NCBI GenBank assembly: GCA_963781785.1
Contig: CAWAHD010000001.1
Location: 992,001-1,056,000, forward strand
Length of the DNA stretch: 64,000 bases
Source: CAWAHD01 sp963781785
GTDB taxonomy: Bacteria > Planctomycetota > Planctomycetia > Isosphaerales > Isosphaeraceae
Reading direction: 5' to 3'
A program made the position numbers and the translations under genes. The notes under the pieces were generated by a model, which had not been told where the DNA came from, made no database searches, and saw nothing but the letters and a program-made list of their open reading frames with translations. Every line of letters starts with the position of its first letter. Position 1 is the first letter of the stretch. Of the stretch, positions 1-7,770 are shown in pieces.

Positions 1-174
1 ACGCGCGTCAAGTCTGCCACCGGCGTTTTCAAACGCGACGTGCATAAGCTCCTCTCCCTGACAATCGTTCTGTCGGATCAGCACAGCAACGGCGCCGACC
101 TGAACGGCAATTCAACCTTTCCATTTGAACTCATGGCCAATGTCACCGCGACCGTGCAGCCTGCCGAAACATAA
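1..174 (+). CDS. 3' end of an unidentified protein (partial)
   Basis: An open frame runs from the first base of the window to a TAA at 172-174, giving 57 residues that end in VTATVQPAET. There is no start codon inside the window, so this is the C-terminus of a gene that begins upstream. I do not recognise the family. The sequence is Ser/Thr/Asn-rich and hydrophilic, with alternating hydrophobic residues, as in the beta-rich tails of secreted planctomycete proteins. The next gene begins about 70 bases downstream in the same direction and encodes a secreted protein, so the two may be functionally related, but that is inference. Confidence 0.5.
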   Translation, partial: TRVKSATGVFKRDVHKLLSLTIVLSDQHSNGADLNGNSTFPFELMANVTATVQPAET

Positions 175-245
175 GGGCTGTGCGGATTCCTGGGCCACCC
201 GTGTTCGAACACCTCCGCACATTCAGCTCGCCAGAAGGAATTGAC

Positions 246-1856
246 ATGAAATTGCGTCGCTCAGTCGCACCTAATCTCGAGATCTTCGAGGAAAAAGTGC
301 TTCTCTCGACCGGAATCGGCAAGCCGGCGGCGGCCGTGGCCATCATCGCGAGCAAGGCTCCCAAGCCTTTCAAGTTCAACGGCAAACTTCCACTGAAGCT
401 CACTGCGACTTCCACCGGGCTGGCCCCCGGCTTCCGCGAGAAACAGCCATTTCCACCGATGGGTGAGAAGGTCAAGGTGTCGGGAACGCTCGCGCATCCC
501 GGAGTCGCTTCTTCCGACGGGCTTCCAAACCTCGCCGATTCGACGTTCCAGCTCTCGAACGCGACTGGGAGTCTGCTCGTGACCTTTTCGTCATCGACGA
601 CGAATGCTTACGGCTTCACGATCTCGGGAGGGACGAAGCGGTTCGTGCGCGCGGACGGGACCGCCGGCACGGCCGTTTTGGCACGCTCGTCGAGCAGAAC
701 CTTCCGCTTGACTTTCAAGACGATCATACCGGGCGGCCAGTCATCCAATCCGCCGCCGGGCGGGCAACTGACGATTCTTGCCTCGTACAATCGGACCTCG
801 AGCGGGCCCAATGGCGGGTTTCCCAACCCTGGGGTAACTCTGGATTCACAGGGAAACCTGTACGGGACCACCAACGGTGGCGGGACGAATGACATTGGTA
901 CGGTATACGAGATCGCCAGGGGGAGTCGTACGATCGTGACCATCGCGTCATTCGACGCCACCAGTGGCGGAGGAGGTCCCCACGCTAGCGTGACCCTGGA
1001 CGTGCAGGGAAACCTCTACGGTACGACCGCGAGCGGTGGGCTCGGCGGAGCAGGGACAGTCTGGGAGATTGTCGCGGGGACGCACACGATCACGACCGTC
1101 GGCTCGTTCAACCTCACGAATGGATCCAATCCGAGCGGAGTGACCCTGGACGCGCAGGGAAACCTCTACGGCACGACGTCTTTGGGCGGGACCGGCGGCG
1201 TGGGCACCGTGTGGGAGGTCGCCAAGGGCACCAACACCGTCACCACGCTCGCTAGCTTCGACGGAGTAAATGGGGCGGGGCCTCTTGGTGGCGTAACGCT
1301 GGACGCGCAGGGGAACCTCTACGGGTCGACCACAGGGGGAGGGCCGAATAGGGAGGGCACAGTCTTTGAGGTCGTCAAGGGAAGCCACACGATCACGACG
1401 CTGTTTTCTCAGGGTTCCAATGATCTGGTCCTTGACGCGCAGGGGAACTTCTACTTAACGGGCCATGCTCGAATTGGCGAGCCCATTGTGGAGGAGCTCA
1501 ACAAGCTCGCCGATGGCACCTACGGTATCAGCAAGGTCTTCACCTTTACTGGGATGAACGCGGCCGAACTCGTAGACGGGTTGACCCTGGACGCGCAGGG
1601 GAACCTCTATGGAGCGACCGAACAATTCAGCCTTTTAGGTCAAGGTGGGACGCTCTGGGAGATCGCGACGGGCAGCAACACCATCACCACGCTCGCTACC
1701 TTCAGCGGAACGAATGGTCTCGCGCCCGTCAGCGGCGTGGCCTTCGACGGGTCTGGCAACCTTTACGGCAATACCGGAGCGGGTGGGGCCTTCGGTTTCG
1801 GCACCGTCTGGGAGTTCATCGTAGGCGCAGTTCCGAGTGTCCGCACCTTGAACTGA
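246..1856 (+). CDS. GloVer-repeat (choice-of-anchor tandem repeat) secreted protein with LEPRLLS-type N-terminus
   Basis: This 536-residue protein has a short basic start followed by LEIFEEKVLLS at residues 11-21, a variant of the LEPRLLS-type N-terminal motif of planctomycete exported proteins. Residues about 40-180 form a beta-rich, Thr/Ser/Gly-rich region. From about residue 195 to the end there are seven repeats of roughly 45-50 residues with the core VTLDAQGNLYGTT...G.GTVWE, the signature of the Gloeo/Verruco (GloVer) tandem-repeat family. Seven copies suggest a closed beta-propeller. The longer open frame begins at 180, but I chose ATG 246 because AGAAGGA lies 7 bases upstream and the motif then falls at the N-terminus. 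No catalytic residues are recognisable. It is probably a surface or matrix protein. Confidence 0.75.
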   Translation: MKLRRSVAPNLEIFEEKVLLSTGIGKPAAAVAIIASKAPKPFKFNGKLPLKLTATSTGLAPGFREKQPFPPMGEKVKVSGTLAHPGVASSDGLPNLADSTFQLSNATGSLLVTFSSSTTNAYGFTISGGTKRFVRADGTAGTAVLARSSSRTFRLTFKTIIPGGQSSNPPPGGQLTILASYNRTSSGPNGGFPNPGVTLDSQGNLYGTTNGGGTNDIGTVYEIARGSRTIVTIASFDATSGGGGPHASVTLDVQGNLYGTTASGGLGGAGTVWEIVAGTHTITTVGSFNLTNGSNPSGVTLDAQGNLYGTTSLGGTGGVGTVWEVAKGTNTVTTLASFDGVNGAGPLGGVTLDAQGNLYGSTTGGGPNREGTVFEVVKGSHTITTLFSQGSNDLVLDAQGNFYLTGHARIGEPIVEELNKLADGTYGISKVFTFTGMNAAELVDGLTLDAQGNLYGATEQFSLLGQGGTLWEIATGSNTITTLATFSGTNGLAPVSGVAFDGSGNLYGNTGAGGAFGFGTVWEFIVGAVPSVRTLN

Positions 1857-1955
1857 GTGATTCGACCGGTTTCGTTCCAAACGGTTGATCGATCCGACGC
1901 CACTTTCGTAACGACTTCTTCCGGCTCTTGGCCGATTCGTGACAGGAGCACCATC

Positions 1956-2486
1956 ATGTTCCGGCGACGATCTAACGTCGATGTCGAGCCCTTGGAGCGG
2001 CGTGCGCTGCTCTCCCACGTAGGCGTGGCCGGGGTCATGGGAATCCGCCAGCAAGCGAAGGGTCGCGGCCCGGCTCTTGTCGGCTCGATCCAGGGCGAGG
2101 AGGTGTTTCAAGCCAATTTCACGCACGAGCAATTCCAGGGGACGGGCACCGTGCAACCCATGGGCAGTGTAACCGTGTCGGGTTCGTTTCAACCGAATCA
2201 AAAGACCGCTGCCGTGAACGGCCGCGGAACGTTGTCATTCTGGACAAGTCAAGGCAGCGTGAGCTTGTCGATGATCACGCGCGGGTTTTTCACTTCTCCA
2301 TCGCTCAAGCAAACGAACTCGGAAGAGCTGCGCGCGACCGTGCAGGTACGATCCGCGACCAGCAGTTACGCGGACATCCGAGTCAAGGGCACGATCAATC
2401 TCGTCAACACCATCATCTTGTCCCATCCGGGTGCGCCGGCTCCACTGCCCTTCAACGCCGAGATCAACTTGAAGCCGACCAAGTAG
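1956..2486 (+). CDS. Secreted protein with LEPRLLS-type motif, unknown function
   Basis: The protein has 176 residues. VEPLERRALLS at residues 10-20 is a clear LEPRLLS-type export or sorting motif right after a basic start. The rest is beta-rich and Gly/Ser/Thr-rich (for example VTVSGSFQPN and SVSLSMITRG). It loosely resembles the region after the motif in the preceding gene, so the two may share a domain. An open frame extends upstream to 1857, but the motif fixes the start at ATG 1956, which has AGGAG at 1944-1948. The gene lies 99 bases after the GloVer gene on the same strand, so co-transcription is plausible. No enzymatic motif is visible. Confidence 0.65.
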   Translation: MFRRRSNVDVEPLERRALLSHVGVAGVMGIRQQAKGRGPALVGSIQGEEVFQANFTHEQFQGTGTVQPMGSVTVSGSFQPNQKTAAVNGRGTLSFWTSQGSVSLSMITRGFFTSPSLKQTNSEELRATVQVRSATSSYADIRVKGTINLVNTIILSHPGAPAPLPFNAEINLKPTK

Positions 2487-2762
2487 TCACGGCAATCTGT
2501 GCGGCCAGACCGGAGCCCTGGTCGTGTCTGCCTGTAAGCGAATTGGCCTCGGGTGCCAGGGCAAATCCTGGCGCCGCTAATGGAGGTGACCTGGTCGACG
2601 CAATTCGGGGGAAGTTCGTCATCCGCGTCAAGATGGTCCGGTTTTCTGCAATTCTTCTGCATACATTGCCCGTGCCAGCCCAATGCGGCTACAATGTGAT
2701 CTACAGCAGGGCTCATCGCAAACTCCTGCAAAATCCCTGACATCTACGTCAATCCAACATCA

Positions 2763-2856
2763 GCCCAACACCAGACTGATGGCAGACGCGCCGGACTCAA
2801 AATCCGCCGATGACGGTGGGCCGGTGAGACGATCGCGTCGACCTGCGCCGTGGGTC
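2763..2856 (+). pseudogene. Degenerate tRNA-Leu(CAA)-like sequence
   Basis: The sequence GGCAGACGCGCCGGACTCAA at 2781-2800 matches the D-arm to anticodon-arm core of bacterial tRNA-Leu(CAA). The stem CGGA (2792-2795), loop CTCAAAA with anticodon CAA, and stem TCCG (2803-2806) are intact. The putative acceptor strands (GCCCAAC at 2763 and GTGGGTC ending at 2856) pair only partly. No standard TTCRA T-loop is present, so a functional tRNA is unlikely. It looks like a decayed copy or the remnant of a recombination site. A covariance-model scan would decide. Confidence 0.4.
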
Positions 2857-3402
2857 GGTTATTGATCGGCGGTTCGCAACAAATCGGACGCCGTTCGCCG
2901 AAGTTTGGCGAGAACCGCTGTAAGCCGCTGATCGCTTGCTGTCAGTGCCGCCAGAGGTGCTCCACCGCCATTAGCGCGAGGCGCAGGACCGCTCCAAGGG
3001 CCCCGACGCCGGTTGCGAATGCCCTGAACGAGCGTGAACTGAGGATTCGCAGCCACGTCGCTGGACTATTCTGGCGTGGCGGTTTGCCTGATGCGCCCAG
3101 CTCTGCCAGCTCGCGACCGCCCTGTGACACTCGACGTTGGCGTTGAGCCACTGTCCGACGGCTCGCATTCGGGTTGGGTCGGGATCGGTCTCCGCCAACG
3201 GCCACGGCCTGGACGGGTTGGGAGACGCGTGCAAAGAACCGCTGCAACGCCACTACACACTTACTACACACTTCGTCGCCAGAATTCACGACATCCTTGC
3301 TGAGTTTTGCTGTGAAATATGCGAACTTGCAATTCCGGCCAGAATTCGTGAGATGACAGTTAGACGTGGGTTTCGTCGCTGAGTGTCGGCTCACAAGTGT
3401 CC

Positions 3403-3444
3403 ATGGCATGCAAGAGCTCAGGGGTTCAAGTCCCCTATCCTCAA
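3403..3444 (+). other. tRNA-Ala(GGC) 3'-half fragment, candidate attachment-site remnant
   Basis: The segment ATGGCATGCAAGAG at 3403-3416 corresponds to the anticodon loop (GGC) and 3' anticodon strand of tRNA-Ala. It is followed by a perfect T-arm, AGGGG TTCAAGT CCCCT (3420-3436), and an acceptor strand ATCCTCA (3437-3443). The 5' half (acceptor, D-arm and complete 5' anticodon strand) is absent. A fragment that starts at the anticodon loop and runs to the tRNA 3' end is the typical piece left by tyrosine-recombinase integration into a tRNA gene. No integrase gene is seen nearby, so the role as an att site is inferred. Confidence 0.55.
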
Positions 3445-3929
3445 CTCGTAAGCCCGATGGAGAGCGTCGGCACAGGCATTGATCCATTCCTCCGGACGCT
3501 CCCAGCCGGCGCGGGTGAAACGGAACGCCGACTCCGGGCCGCCCACCCACGTCGAGACCGGATCCATGATCCGCGCCGCCACCAGCTCGCGACACGGTGG
3601 CCGAATGGCGTCCGTCACGTCCCGATCACCAGCCAGCCGATGGCGCAGCAGCTCGCTAGCCGCGGCCGACCCGCCGCGTCGGGCGGCTCGAACCGCTCCC
3701 GCTCGAAAAGTTCCTCCGCCTCGCTGAGCAGTTACTGCCGCCCGGCCCAACCATCGTCGGTGAAGATAAGTTCCGCGTCTGGCTGGAGCCGATCCTGCTC
3801 GATTATCTGGGTGAGATGAGAAGAAACCCCAGGCAGGCCCCTGGAACCAGGGCCACGACGGGCAGCCAACTCGCGAAACGGCTGCCCGAATCCATGATCC
3901 GCGCCGCCACGGGCCCGCGCGTAATAAAT

Positions 3930-3951
3930 GTCGCCTTTCGCTCCGCGAAAG
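3930..3951. repeat. 22-bp inverted repeat, left copy
   Basis: The 22 bases starting GTCGCCTTTCGCTCCGCGAA here are the exact reverse complement of 4077-4098. Each copy also contains an internal palindrome, TTTCG-CTCCG-CGAAA, so each can fold into a small hairpin. The 125 bases between the copies are AT-richer than the surroundings. I recall similar elements between genes in other planctomycete genomes, suggesting a REP- or MITE-like unit, but copy number could not be checked. Confidence 0.7.
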
Positions 3952-4076
3952 ATGTGCATTCGCTCCATGAAGGACAACGCCGAGGCTCGGTGAATCCTTC
4001 GATCCGCGGGGCGAACGCATAATAGATGATAGTACATATCCGGATAGACTAATTTATCGCATATTGGGAGGGCATA

Positions 4077-4098
4077 CTTTCGCGGAGCGAAAGGCGAC
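4077..4098. repeat. 22-bp inverted repeat, right copy
   Basis: This is the exact reverse complement of 3930-3951, starting CTTTCGCGGAGCGAAAGGCG. Together the pair bounds a segment of about 169 bp including the repeats, with an AT-rich core at about 4020-4070. This is the layout expected of a small non-autonomous element or a large cruciform. No transposase is encoded between the copies. Confidence 0.7.
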
Positions 4099-4178
4099 GA
4101 TTGAGGCCGCCGCACGTTTGGGGGTGCACCACCTGGCCGATCTGGGCGGGTGCCCGGCACGAGGGCTCAAGCGGAGTG

Positions 4179-4538
4179 ATGCCGATCTTTGAACTCGCCC
4201 TGGTCGTCTGGGCCTCCGGGGCCATTCTCACTGCGGGCATCGCCAGGTATACCTACACCCTGACGACAGCGGAGGCCAGCGTTGTCGCGGCAGTCGTGGG
4301 TGGCCTAAATCTTGTGCTGACTCCGAGAGTTCATGTTCATCATCCTCCGCGAAGCACGACGGGGTCGCCAATTGTCAGGTCGCGATCTTCCGATCAATTG
4401 CCGGTCAAGATCGAAGATCATACCCCACGACCTTCCTCTCTTGCCCCTTGGGTGTCACGTCCTGAAAACCCCCTTGGCGAAAGGTCGCTGGCGATCCCAC
4501 CGAAAACGTTGTCACGTCAGTCAGAGTCTCGCGAGTGA
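4179..4538 (+). CDS. Possible small membrane protein (weak)
   Basis: From ATG 4179, preceded by GCGGAG, the first 50 or so residues are hydrophobic with two likely membrane segments (FELALVVWASGAILTAG and SVVAAVVGGLNLVL). The remainder is Arg/Ser/Pro-rich and looks like out-of-frame sequence, so the gene is either broken after about residue 50 or not real. The setting, inside a repeat-rich desert, favours a relic. I recognise no family. Confidence 0.2.
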   Translation: MPIFELALVVWASGAILTAGIARYTYTLTTAEASVVAAVVGGLNLVLTPRVHVHHPPRSTTGSPIVRSRSSDQLPVKIEDHTPRPSSLAPWVSRPENPLGERSLAIPPKTLSRQSESRE

Positions 4539-4625
4539 CCGCGCGACATTCCATTGCAACGGCTTGCCCACTCGTACCGTTGCCGGTCAGATGAAAGTGC
4601 CGCGGAGGATTGAACCGTATGTTCC

Positions 4626-4680
4626 GCCCTTTCAGGGCACGCGTCGACACGTGTTCGATATCCCAGGGCGTTGCCCTGGG
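4626..4680. repeat. Paired short palindromes
   Basis: GCCCTTTCAGGGC (4626-4638) and CCCAGGGCGTTGCCCTGGG (4662-4680) are two GC-rich perfect palindromic hairpins 23 bases apart, sharing the CAGGGC/GCCCTG arm. Neither is followed by a T-run, so an intrinsic terminator is unlikely. A REP-like intergenic repeat is more plausible. Confidence 0.5.
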
Positions 4681-4865
4681 CTGATTTGTTGCGGCCACTT
4701 CGGGACGAAATTCACTGCAGGGACAATATGTCCCTGGCGATGGACTGTAATCGGGATCGTCGCGTCGCGCGAGCCCAGGGACACGGGTGAGGGTCCGGTT
4801 GATCAAGTTGAGCGAGGATGCGCATGGGGCGATTCAACTTGAGAGAAGGCTCTCGGTTGTGCTGG

Positions 4866-4946
4866 CCCCTCACCCCAGCCCTCTCCCCGAGGAGAGGGAG
4901 CCAGAAACAATCCATCGCCCGCCAGTGTGTTGTGGCGGGGCCGATG
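4866..4946. repeat. Dispersed intergenic repeat, copy 1
   Basis: The block begins CCCCTCACCCCAGCC, contains a CTCTCC...GGAGAG hairpin and an ATCCATCG box, and ends with GTGTGTTGTGGCGGGGCCGA. The same blocks occur in the same order at 11268-11347, with scattered substitutions. Both copies are non-coding and lie upstream of or between genes. Function is unknown; a REP/MITE-like repeat is the simplest reading. Confidence 0.6.
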
Positions 4947-5181
4947 GCCTCCGTCGCAGGTGTCCGAAAAACCCCTCCCTGTGAGCTCCTTATCCCCCTT
5001 CGCAAGGGGGGGAAAAAGGCGCAGCAAGATCCGAGGGAACGCGCTGCGTGCGAGAAACCATGTTTTCATCAGCCCAGAGTGCCCCGGGCTGTGGACCGCC
5101 CGCCGGTTCGAAGCGTCGGGAAAAAACACCGCGACATCCGAAATGGCACTTCGGGCAGGCACGCGCCCGCCCGCGTGGTAC

Positions 5182-6360
5182 TCACGCCTTCAACAGTCCA
5201 AGCGGCTCGAATGTCCCGCCCAGGGCCGGCGTCGACGGGAGGCCGAGCCAGAATTCGAGGATCGTCGCGTAGACCCGGCGGAAATCTACGAGCGGTTTCA
5301 AATCGCCGTCATCCAGGTCGGTCAGGCTGGGATACGCGCCGAGCAGACCGGGCTTGACCGCCGGTCCGGCCAGCAACACCGGCCCCGCGGCGCCATGATC
5401 GGTCCCGCCCGAGCCGTTTTCCAGTACCCGGCGGCCAAACTCGCTGAAGCAAAGCACCAGAATACGGTCTGCCAATTTCGCGTTGGCCATGTCGTCGAGG
5501 AACGCGTTCAGTGCGCCCGAAAGCTCGCCCAGCACAGCATAATGCGTGCCCGACTGCTGCGAGTGGGTGTCGTAGCCCCGCTGCAACGTGTAGAAGACCC
5601 GCGAATCGTACCCCCCCTTTATTAACCGGGCCACCAGCTTGAGCCGGTTCGCCAGCCCGGTGCTCGGGTAGCGGGCCGCCGCCGAGCGGTCTTTGGCCAG
5701 CTCCGCCAGCCGGTCGCTCGACGCGTACGCATCCAGCGTGCTCCGGCGCACGAAGGCGGCCAGGTCGTCGCCTTCACCGGAAACGGCTGGTCGGACGACC
5801 GCCGGGTCGAGCGTCAGGTCTTCGATCCGCTCCAGGCTCGAGGCCATGGCGCGCCGACCCCGGATCGCGGCGGGGATCGAGCCGGCGCCGACGAACGTCG
5901 ACCTTGCCGCTGGTGTCGTGTCGAGCCCCCGGCCTAGCCAGCCGGGTCCACCGTGTTCTTCCTCGTCAAGGCGGGCCGTTTGCCAGATCGCCATGCTGGC
6001 GAAGTGCGACCGGTTCGGGTTGGGATAGCCGACGCCCGGGACGATCCCGAGCCGGCCCGATTCCAGGAGCTTGCCCGCCTGGCCCATCGCCGGGTGCAGG
6101 CCGACGCCGTTTGATACCTTGATCAACCTGTCGGTTGCAAGGCTCAAAGTTTTGCGGTTCTTGGCGTAGGCCTCATCCCCATACGGGACGACCGTGTTGA
6201 GGCCGTCATTGCCGCCGTCGAGCTGGATCACGACCAGGATCCGGCCGTCCCGCTCCGGAGCCGAAGCCCGGGCAAGCCCGGCGATGAAGCTGGGTACGGT
6301 CGGGGCGAGCGAGATCACGGGAAGCATCCGCAAGAAGTCGCGGCGCGAGGTATTGTTCAT
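5182..6360 (-). CDS. DUF1501 family protein, TAT-exported
   Basis: This 392-residue protein starts MNNTSRRDFLRMLPVISLAP, a twin-arginine signal (SRRDFL, residues 5-10). It continues with the DUF1501 core, including VIQLDGGNDGLNTVVPYGD and, near the C-terminus, CFSEFGRRVLENGSGGTDHG, which resembles the metal-binding region of the alkaline-phosphatase-like fold. Planctomycetes encode many DUF1501 proteins next to DUF1800 or PSD1 partners, and their biochemical role is unsettled. I chose ATG 6360 because it gives a normal TAT leader. The longer open frame to 6513 adds Arg/Pro-rich residues and overlaps the DUF1800 gene. The DUF1800 gene ends 38 bases upstream, so the two form an operon. Confidence 0.85.
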   Translation of the reverse strand: MNNTSRRDFLRMLPVISLAPTVPSFIAGLARASAPERDGRILVVIQLDGGNDGLNTVVPYGDEAYAKNRKTLSLATDRLIKVSNGVGLHPAMGQAGKLLESGRLGIVPGVGYPNPNRSHFASMAIWQTARLDEEEHGGPGWLGRGLDTTPAARSTFVGAGSIPAAIRGRRAMASSLERIEDLTLDPAVVRPAVSGEGDDLAAFVRRSTLDAYASSDRLAELAKDRSAAARYPSTGLANRLKLVARLIKGGYDSRVFYTLQRGYDTHSQQSGTHYAVLGELSGALNAFLDDMANAKLADRILVLCFSEFGRRVLENGSGGTDHGAAGPVLLAGPAVKPGLLGAYPSLTDLDDGDLKPLVDFRRVYATILEFWLGLPSTPALGGTFEPLGLLKA

Positions 6361-6398
6361 GGTCGGAGTATCCTCGAATGGGGTAATAAAAAACCGGC

Positions 6399-7718
6399 TC
6401 AGCCGAGCTGGGCCTCGGGCGAGGCGAGCACCGCCGCCAGGGCCTTGCGGGCAGCCTCGGCGCCTTGGTCGGTCCCTCCTCTCTGGCGATCGCGCGAAGC
6501 GATCCCATTCCAAAGGGCTGAGGCGGCCTGATGGACGTCTCGCGCCGATCTTCCGAGCCCTTGCTCGGCGGCGATTGACCCGGCGTCGAGCGGCGCCGGC
6601 AGGCCGATCGGGCGGCCTTCAACCAGCGCCGCGGCGAAGTTGGCTCGCCCCATCAGCGATCGAGGGGTCAGCCACGCTCGTCCTCCGGGCCAACCGCCCA
6701 CGTTGGGCGGTTCGAACAACTCCTGCCCGAGCCGGGCCGACCAGTCGGCCAGGAGCAGCGTGCTCGGCATCTCCTGGCCGGGGACCAGTGCCCGGCAGGC
6801 CCCGATCACGAACTCGACCGGCCCGACCACCCTCGAGCCGATGTTCCTGGACGCAAAGAACGCGCTCGAGCGAAGCACCGTTTCGACCGTGTGGCCGATA
6901 TCGAGGCGGTTCCGGCTCAGCTCTTCGGCCAGGGCAATTGTCGCCGACTCTTCGAGGGCCCGTTCGCCCATGAAAAGGTCGCAGATCCTCCGAGCGATCC
7001 GCCGCGCGGTCGAGGGGCGGTCGAGCAGGATCTCGAGCACATCGGAGGTCGCCCAGCGCCCTTTGCGGTTGAGCAAAGTCTTCTCGCCTGCGTCGTGCTT
7101 GGAGGGGACCTCGCGGAACGCGCCGTCATCGACCGTCCAGCCGGTGAGTGCGCGGGCGGCCTCCTTGACGTCGGCCTCGGTGAAGTTGCCGATACCGAGC
7201 GTGAAGAGCTCCATCAGCTCGCGTGCGAGGTTCTCGTTGGGGTGGTCCTTGCGATTGCTCGGGGCGTCAAGGTAGAAGAGCAGGGCCGGCTCGCGGACCG
7301 AAGCATTGAGCAATTCCCCGAAAGGGGCTCGGGCGAGCCGGCGGAACGTATCGTTCTGGCGACGCATCAACGCCAGATCTTCGACCTTCGACACGGCCGT
7401 GGCAAAGTGATCGTGCCACGTCAAAGTCAGCCGCTCGCCCAGGGGATCGGGCGAGGCGAGCATGCGGAAGATCCACCAGGCCCTCAGCCTGTTCACGTCG
7501 TTCGAGGCCACCGCCGCGTCGGCCAGGAGATTCGAGGTCGACTCGAACTCCTCCAGCGCGGCCATCCGGGAGGTGCCGGCCAGGACCCGGTTGATGCTGG
7601 CCTCGGGTCCGTCCTTCAGGTCGCGCTGGATCTCGGCCCAGGTGGCGGCGAACCCGGCCCGCCGGTGGAGATGGACAACCCGGCGGAGATCCCAGGGGGC
7701 TGCGGCTGGTCGGTTCAT
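6399..7718 (-). CDS. DUF1800 family protein
   Basis: The 439-residue protein matches DUF1800 throughout. It has an N-terminal HLHRRAGFA segment, the central ENLARELMELFTLGIGNFTE block with the ALTGWTVDDG motif, and a C-terminal LFEPPNVGGWPGGRAWLTP block. These are the conserved stretches of the family. No signal peptide is evident. It sits directly upstream of the DUF1501 gene, a pairing repeated across planctomycetes and other bacteria, and 52 bases downstream of the sigma-factor/carboxypeptidase-like gene on the same strand. The molecular function of the pair is unknown. The frame is intact, unlike the gene upstream. Confidence 0.85.
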   Translation of the reverse strand: MNRPAAAPWDLRRVVHLHRRAGFAATWAEIQRDLKDGPEASINRVLAGTSRMAALEEFESTSNLLADAAVASNDVNRLRAWWIFRMLASPDPLGERLTLTWHDHFATAVSKVEDLALMRRQNDTFRRLARAPFGELLNASVREPALLFYLDAPSNRKDHPNENLARELMELFTLGIGNFTEADVKEAARALTGWTVDDGAFREVPSKHDAGEKTLLNRKGRWATSDVLEILLDRPSTARRIARRICDLFMGERALEESATIALAEELSRNRLDIGHTVETVLRSSAFFASRNIGSRVVGPVEFVIGACRALVPGQEMPSTLLLADWSARLGQELFEPPNVGGWPGGRAWLTPRSLMGRANFAAALVEGRPIGLPAPLDAGSIAAEQGLGRSARDVHQAASALWNGIASRDRQRGGTDQGAEAARKALAAVLASPEAQLG

Positions 7719-7770
7719 AACAGGCCCAGGGTGCTCCGGGGCCTGCGATGGTCGGGCGAGGCGTCAAGGC

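Larger units (their letters stand above)
2487..5181. other. 2.7-kb coding desert with repeats and gene/tRNA relics
   Basis: No convincing intact gene is seen here. The open frames in both directions have Arg/Pro/Ser-rich shadow-type compositions and no recognisable domain. Minus-strand frames at about 3440-4160 contain two related short segments. The 19-base string TCCATGATCCGCGCCGCCA occurs in both, beginning near 3562 and 3891, as in a duplicated and decayed gene. The interval also holds a degenerate tRNA-Leu, a tRNA-Ala 3' half, a 22-bp inverted repeat, two short palindromes and one copy of a dispersed repeat, all listed separately. The likely interpretation is a site of repeated insertion and decay. 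Confidence 0.6.

Noticed and set aside
2763..2856. Functional tRNA-Leu gene
   Set aside because: The anticodon arm is good, but the T-loop is missing and the acceptor stem has mismatches, so it is recorded only as a degenerate copy.
4662..4680. Intrinsic terminator
   Set aside because: The hairpin is strong but there is no following T-run and no gene ending just upstream.
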